Assembly (NCBI GenBank): GCA_016256075.1
Contig: SDVU01000074.1
Span: 1 to 22,813 of the forward strand
Direction of reading: 5' to 3'
From: Dictyocoela muelleri
Taxonomy: Eukaryota; Microsporidia
Length of the DNA stretch: 22,813 nt
Position 1 is the first letter of the stretch; every line of letters begins with the position of its first letter. Of this stretch, positions 17,920 to 22,813 are shown piece after piece. The position numbers were made by a program, and so were the translations under genes. The notes under the pieces are model-generated. The model was given only the letters and a program-made list of their open reading frames with translations. It did not search any database and was not told where the DNA came from.

Positions 17920-19055
17920 CTGAAGTCGCTTTGCTAATTGAAGCTGCTTTTGATATTTGAAGCCGCTTTTGAAAAAAAAATTATAAAGTTAAAAATTAAA
18001 AAATTATGCTGGATTTTTATTAGTTATAGACATATCTCTTTCAAAGTTATGGACCCATCTCTTTCAGACATATAGAGACATTTTTTATAGAGTTAAAGCA
18101 CATTTAGCAGAGATTTAGATGGTCCGCAAAAATTCGCATCGATTTATTATTTTTTAACCCATATTTTAACTCCTATTTTTTAAACCCCTATGTTTTAACC
18201 CTTGTGTTTTAACCCTTATTTATTTTCATTATTTTTTTAACCCTTATTTCTTCGCATTATTTTTTAACCCTTATTTCTTCGTATTATTTTTTAATTCTTA
18301 ATTTTTAACACTTATTTTTCAGTCATTATTTTTTAGCCCTTATTTTTAGCCCTTATTTTTAACCCTTTTTTAGTTTCTATTTTTTAATCCTTATTTTTAG
18401 TCCCGATTTTTAGTCTCGATTTTTAACCCCTAATTTTTAACACTTATTTTTTAGCCCTTATTTTATAACTCCTATTTTATAGCCCCTATTTTTCATATTT
18501 TATTTACCGGCTCTTATCTTTTAACAAAGGTAAAAAAGGGCTGAAAAAGGAGGCTGAAAAATAAGGGCTGAAAAATAAGTGTTAAAAAAAGACTAAAAAG
18601 GTTTAAAAAATAAGGGCTAAAAAATAATGGCTGAAAAATAAGTAAAAAATTAAGGGTTGAAAAATAGGGGCTGAAAAGGGGAACTGAAAAATAGGTTTGA
18701 AAATAGGAAATAAATAAGGGTTGAAAAATGCTGGTTAAAAAAGGGGGTAAAAAATAATTAAACCATATAAATTTTTGCGGTCCATCGATAAATCATTGAC
18801 AAAATATGCTTCAACTCTATAAAACGCGTATATATTTTTGAAAGAGATGGGTATTAACTTTGAAAGTGGTGGGTTTTTAACTTTGAAAAAGGGTCTATAA
18901 CTTTGAAACAGGTCTATAACTTTGAAAAAGGTCTATAACTTTGAAAAAGGTCTATAACTAATAAAACCCTATCATAATTTCATATTTTTTAACTTTATAT
19001 TTTAAATTTTTTTTAAAAAGCGGCTTCAATTATCAAAAGCGGCTTCAATTAATTA
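17920..19055. mobile_element. 1.1-kb fold-back element with minisatellite arms
   Basis: The two halves are inverted copies meeting near 18500. In order from the outside, GAAGC(C/T)GCTTTTGA-like units (17921-17970) mirror AAAAGCGGCTTCAATTA (19018-19050). AGTTATAGACATATCTCTTTCAAAG mirrors a run of four to five CTATAACTTTGAAA units (18893-18960). GGTCCGCAAAAATTCGCATCGA (18121-18142) mirrors a TTTTTGCGGTCCATCGAT block (18773-18788). The inner arms are minisatellites of TTTTTAACCCTTA type (18150-18490) and their complement GGCTGAAAAATAAGG type (18525-18770). There is no open frame. It resembles Drosophila FB-type fold-back elements in plan only. No target duplication was recognised. Confidence 0.7.
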
Positions 19056-20326
19056 TACCAAAACATTTTTTACCCCGAAGAAATGAAATATAATTCAAAA
19101 AAAGCATAACAAATAATGGACTTTTATCTCTAAAGGAAAAAAATGAAAATTATTGAGCACGAGAAAAACTTCAAAGGCGTTACAAACACCAGAATTGCAG
19201 AAATGTTTAGTGGGAAATTCAAAAAGAAAATTAACAGGCGTTCTATTAAAAACTACATGGATAATAAACGAGCAATTACTGATGCATTTATTTCTAATAA
19301 ATTCTTAAATATCATACCAAGAAATTTAAAATTCGAAAAAGTTGATCAAAAAGTAAAAGAATGGATAGATATGATTGAGGATCAGGGTGGTTTTCGTATT
19401 GATCAAATTATAAAAAAAAATGCTCTTCTTATTTATAAAGATCTAAAAAAGAACCGGACGTTAATAAAATAAACTTAGACATTGAGTTCAAAGCGTAATC
19501 TGGTTGGTTATATAAGTTTAAGCGTAGATATAATATCTCCTTTAAACAATTTGCAGGTGAAGGTTTTGAAATTGAAAAACAAAATTTTTATAAATTTATT
19601 GATACAATAACTCAGAAAATTTTAGAATATGCTGAAGATAACGTCTTCAACTATGATACTGCTCTATTTTACAAGATTGCACCCTCTAAGAGCCCTTTTA
19701 GAAGTATTAGAAAAGGAAATAAAAAAATATAAAGATAGGATTAGTGTTTTATTGTCTTGTAACATGTCTGGTACAGAGAAGATGAAACCAGTAATTATCG
19801 AAAAGTTTAAAAATCCCAGACAATTTAAAAATTTTAATAAATATTATTATTGCCGCTAATTGCATAACTCAGAGGCATGGATGACCTCAACAGATTTTAA
19901 CAGATATTTGTTTCAGATTAAATCTGACTTCAAAGCTAAAAGAAGAAGAATACTGATGCTTCTCGACAATTGTTCTTCACATAAAATTGCGTGCGAACTT
20001 ACTGATATTGAACTTCTGTTTCTACCGAAGAACTGTACTTCAAGGCTTCAACCTCTTGACGCAGGTATAATTAGAAGTTTTAAATCTAGCTATTATTCAA
20101 ACCACTTTCTGATATTGTATCTAAAATTAATTCTGAAAATCACATTGAAACATTATTTAAAGAGATAACATTAAGAGATGCTGTTATTTATTCTAAAATT
20201 GCGTGGGATAATGTTACAAAGGATACTATAATTAATTGTTGGGAAAAAAAATTCTCAAAAAGATTCTGATTTGCCATTTGTTATAATAAATGACAAAATT
20301 GATCATTTTGAAGAAATATCAAGGTG

Positions 20327-20404
20327 TTTTATGGATTGTGATAAAATTAAAGAAGAAGAAATTTTAGAACTTGAATGTTCTGAATTAATTTTATTAGACT
20401 ATAC
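20327..20404. repeat. 78-bp flanking duplication, left copy
   Basis: This segment encodes part of the pogo transposase tail and recurs at 21671-21748 with four differences in 78 positions, all transitions. It ends exactly where the palindromic element begins (the boundary C could belong to either). Confidence 0.95.
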
Positions 20405-21670
20405 GGGACGGTCATTTTGGCGCAAAATGGCATTTCAGCGCTAAATTAAATTTAATTTTTTATATTTCAGACCCCAATGGTTTTTATTTTGGGTTTGTTT
20501 TTTAAGAAAAAGGGTACATAAAAATGTCACAGCCCTATAAAAATTGCACGTCTGATAAAAATTAAAAAATTTAAAATTAAAAAATTAAGAATTGTAGAGA
20601 AAAAATTTAAAAACGTAGATTTAAATTTAGAATTTAGAATTCTGAATTCTGAATTTAAAAACAAAAATTTAAAATTTGCAAACTAAAAATACAATTTAAT
20701 TTGAAAATTAAAAAAATAATAATTATAAATTATAGCAAAAATAAAAATTTAAAAATTAATTTTCATATTGAAATTTTTATTAATGAAATTTTTGATTTAA
20801 ACATTTATTTTTTATTTTTAATCATAATTATTAAATTTAATATTAATTGTCAAAGGCGGTTGAAATTCCACGCGGTAGGGATTCTATAAAAATTATTTTA
20901 AAAATTTTAACTGAAGAATAAAAAATAAATATTACATCACCTTTGTATGAGGGGCTATTTACAAAAAAACTTAAATAGTTTTTTTGGGGAAAAGTGGAGG
21001 GTTTTTTTATTTATAAAACAATCAAGCAAGTACAAAAAAATATTAAAAAAACACTTTAATTATCACCTACACTGCGAAGCCGGATAATATCAATGCTCTC
21101 AATTATATCACCCGTTAACCCGCAACTCGCCATCCTTTGGCACACAACTCGTCGAAGTTTTTTGGCACACAACTCACCATAGTTTTTTTGTTAAACAAAC
21201 ACGCCGAATCTTTACACGAGAACTATTCACAAAATCTGAGCATTGATATTATCCTGCTTCACAGTGTAGGTGATAATTAAAGTTGTTTTTTAATATTTTT
21301 TTGTACTTTCTTGATTGTTTTATAAATAAATAAAAATCACTCCACTTTTCTCCAAAAAACTATTTATTTAAGATTTTTTTTAAATAACACATCATACAAA
21401 AATGTTGTAATATTTATTTTTTATTCTTCAGTTAAAATTTTTAAAATAATTTTTAGGGAATCCCTACCGCGTGGAATTTCAACCGCCTTTGACATTAATT
21501 CTTAATTTTTGAATTTTTATCAGACGTGCAATTTTTATAGGGCTGTGACATTTTTATGTACCCTTTTTCTTAAAAACCAAACGAAAAATAAAAACCATTA
21601 AGAATCTGAAATAAAAAAATAAATTTAATTTTGCGCTAAAATGCCATTTTGCGCTAAAATGCCCCTCCCG
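20405..21670. mobile_element. 1.27-kb palindromic non-autonomous element
   Basis: The left terminus (C)GGGACGGTCATTTTGGCG is mirrored at the right as CGGGAGGGGCATTTTAGCG when read in reverse. The arms match in blocks throughout: GCAAAATGGCATTT, AGGGTACATAAAAATGTCAC, TTGCACGTCTGATAAAAATT, CAAAGGCGGTTGAAATTCCA then CGCGGTAGGG, and TAATTATCACCTACACTG. The total arm length is roughly 550-690 bp. The core (about 21110-21235) is less symmetrical and has three CAACTCG/CAACTCA-containing units with TTTGGCACA spacers. There is no coding capacity; a 62-codon frame at 20701 is AT-rich noise. It inserted into the pogo-like relic and is flanked by a 78-bp duplication. Confidence 0.9.
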
Positions 21671-21748
21671 TTTTATGGATTGTGATAAGATTAAGGAAGA
21701 AGAAATTTTAGAACTTGAATGTTCTGAACCAATTTTATTAGACTATAC
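21671..21748. repeat. 78-bp flanking duplication, right copy
   Basis: This is the partner of 20327-20404. The reading frame continues from here into the rest of the pogo tail (YDLLTNDENTSAKIEN), so this copy adjoins the original downstream sequence. Confidence 0.95.
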
Positions 21749-22042
21749 ATATGATTTGCTCACAAACGATGAAAATACATCAGCTAAAATTGAAAATTGC
21801 CATCTTAATGAATTTGAAGATGTTGATTTAATTGATAGTGAAAAAGACAATATGCCAATAGCTCTAGAACAAACCATTAAATCTTTTGATATTGTTAAAA
21901 ATTATTTACTTGCAGGATCAATTGATTATAACATTTTAAAATCTTGATTGTCCTTGAAACAAGATTAAATTCGGATAAAGAGATCAAAAAATATTACAAT
22001 TTTCGATTTATTGAAGTTAAATTAAATTTTTAATGCCTTTTT

Positions 22043-22088
22043 TTGCCCTCTTTTTTTGGCACCCTCCTTTTTTGGCGCATTTTTAAAA
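22043..22088. repeat. Pyrimidine-rich GGCACCCTCC-type repeat, downstream member
   Basis: T runs alternate with GCCCTC, GGCACCCTCC and GGCGCA, in the same orientation as 17752-17816. It lies 95 bp after the pogo relic's stop. About 30 bp further on, GGGTAGACTG (to about 22121) could be the 3' terminus of that pogo-like element, which reads CAGTCTACCC in reverse. Confidence 0.6.
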
Positions 22089-22134
22089 AACGCTTTAACG
22101 GAAAAAAAGATGGGTAGACTGAATATATATATTA

Positions 22135-22583
22135 CATGCTGAAAACATCCATAGCTGCCAATCTGGAGAGTTGTCTCCAACCATAGTCTTTAGACCTTTG
22201 GTTCCTGGTGTTCCAACAATAGCTCACTTTTTAAGCTACACAGAAGCTCAGCTGTATACATGATTTTTGTTTTAGCAATGACCCAGCAGGATACAGATAA
22301 TTAGCGGCTTTTCATGAATTTTTATTTTTAACTACTTATTTTACCGAGATGCGCCATCGCACTTATCCCAACACCTAGGTGAATTCTTTCTACTTCATTA
22401 TTATACTATACCAAGTCTTGATAAGTTATACCTATTGGAACAATTGTATATTAATAGTACATTTCTATAGTTTTTGACCGCTTAATGTCATTCCCTCATT
22501 ATGTTTAAAGAGTGACGTTGCCGGATTCGAACTCGATATTTAAATTTTCTATTCAAGAGTGTTAAACGCTGAGCTATCTGACC
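22135..22583 (-). repeat. tRNA-headed SINE-like repeat, copy D
   Basis: A full-length copy of about 449 bp on the minus strand. The head reads CAGATAGCTCAGCGTTTAAC, a near-canonical box A (TAGCTCAGCG), with a box B-like GAGTTCGAATCC (22523-22534). The body and 3' end (CTATGGATGTTTTCAGCATG) are close to copies C and E. The tail is a short TA run lying against the possible pogo terminus at about 22121. Confidence 0.9.
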
Positions 22584-22683
22584 CCATTTTGTTAAATTAA
22601 AATTTATTTAAATACCTTATTTTTTAAAAAATCTTAACCACTTAATTATTTTATGTATACATTTATTCATTATATATATATTA

Positions 22684-22813
22684 CATGCTGAAAACATCTA
22701 TAGCTGCCAACCCGGAGAGTTGTCTCCAACCATAGTCTTTAGACCTTTGGTTCCTGGTGTTCCAATAATACGTCACTTCCTAAGCTACCCAGAAGCCCAG
22801 CTGTATACGCGAT
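22684..22813 (-). repeat. tRNA-headed SINE-like repeat, copy E (cut by the window edge)
   Basis: The 3'-terminal 130 bp of a fifth copy lie in the same orientation as D, 100 bp away. It is nearly identical to D and C over the stretch from the TA tail through AACTCTCCGGGTTGGCAGC to GCGTATACAGCTGGGCTTCT. Its head lies beyond the window. Confidence 0.9.

Larger units (their letters stand above)
19143..21947 (+). pseudogene. pogo-like transposase relic (copy 3), split by an insertion
   Basis: The first frame from the ATG at 19143 gives NTRIAEMFSGKFKKKINRRS, the Tc5/CENP-B helix-turn-helix region. Upstream, LSLKEK in a neighbouring frame is probably part of the same N-terminus. The catalytic core follows in pieces: NVFNYDTALFYK near 19640-19675 (usual NxDETGLF, so the Glu is missing), then SGTEKMKPVIIEKFKNPRQF, SEAWMTSTDFNRYLF and ILMLLDNCSSHKI (second Asp, about 19945-19990). 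After that comes LPKNCTSRLQPLDAGIIRSF (third Asp, about 20026-20085). ITLRDAVIYSKIAWDNVTKD and TIINCWEKKF follow in another frame. The acidic C-terminal tail (MDCDKIKEEEILELECSE) is interrupted at 20405, repeated after the insertion and completed at 21671-21947. About five stops or frame changes plus the insertion make it dead. It resembles copy 2. Confidence 0.88.

Noticed and set aside
18150-18490. Telomeric repeat array
   Set aside because: TTTTAACCC-like units recall telomeres, but spacing and sequence vary and the array is mirrored within a fold-back element between genes.
20701-20889. 62-codon plus-strand frame
   Set aside because: It lies wholly inside one arm of the palindromic element, and its composition (Ile, Lys, Asn, Phe) is that of random AT-rich DNA.

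Overview
The window looks like a piece of a transposon-rich, very AT-rich microsporidian (or related reduced fungal) genome. Four things point that way. The one clear host gene is an intron-free, eukaryotic-type cytosolic alanyl-tRNA synthetase. A CCCCC run abuts its ATG, like the C-rich start-proximal signals known from microsporidia. Its 3' end is tight, with AATAAA just after the stop. The surrounding element families (Merlin/IS1595-like, Tc1-like, pogo/Tigger-like, Ty3-like) are those known from expanded microsporidian genomes. The species is not determined and the assignment is inference.

Layout. 1-789: AT-rich sequence with small repeats and no gene. 790-3543: a decayed pogo-like transposon on the minus strand, carrying a 197-bp palindrome. 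3742-5691: three copies of a repeat of about 450 bp with a tRNA-like head (two plus, one minus) around a 22-bp minisatellite. 5698-6918: a second, truncated pogo-like relic. 6962-8420: a complete Tc1-like transposon with an open transposase frame. 8922-10513: a Merlin-like transposon whose two ends are each a long palindrome. 10515 to about 12250: a fossil Ty3/gypsy gag-protease-RT fragment. 12633-13405: a second, degraded Merlin-type transposase, interrupted at its 3' end by a palindromic element (13393-14183). 14723-17686: alanyl-tRNA synthetase. 17920-19055: a 1.1-kb fold-back element with minisatellite arms. 19143-21947: a third pogo-like transposase relic, split by a 1.27-kb palindromic element (20405-21670) flanked by a 78-bp direct duplication. 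22135-22813: two more copies of the tRNA-headed repeat, the last cut by the window edge.

Only alanyl-tRNA synthetase is likely to serve the host. Of the elements, the Tc1-like one looks youngest, with perfect 24-bp terminal repeats, an intact frame and a TA duplication. The Merlin-like frame is open but appears to lack its N-terminal zinc-binding part. The others are broken.

The most unusual signals are the tRNA-headed SINE-like family with a body full of possible hairpins, the palindromic insertion with an exceptionally long target duplication, and the Merlin element bounded by two hairpin modules. All calls come from reading the sequence; no database search was run.
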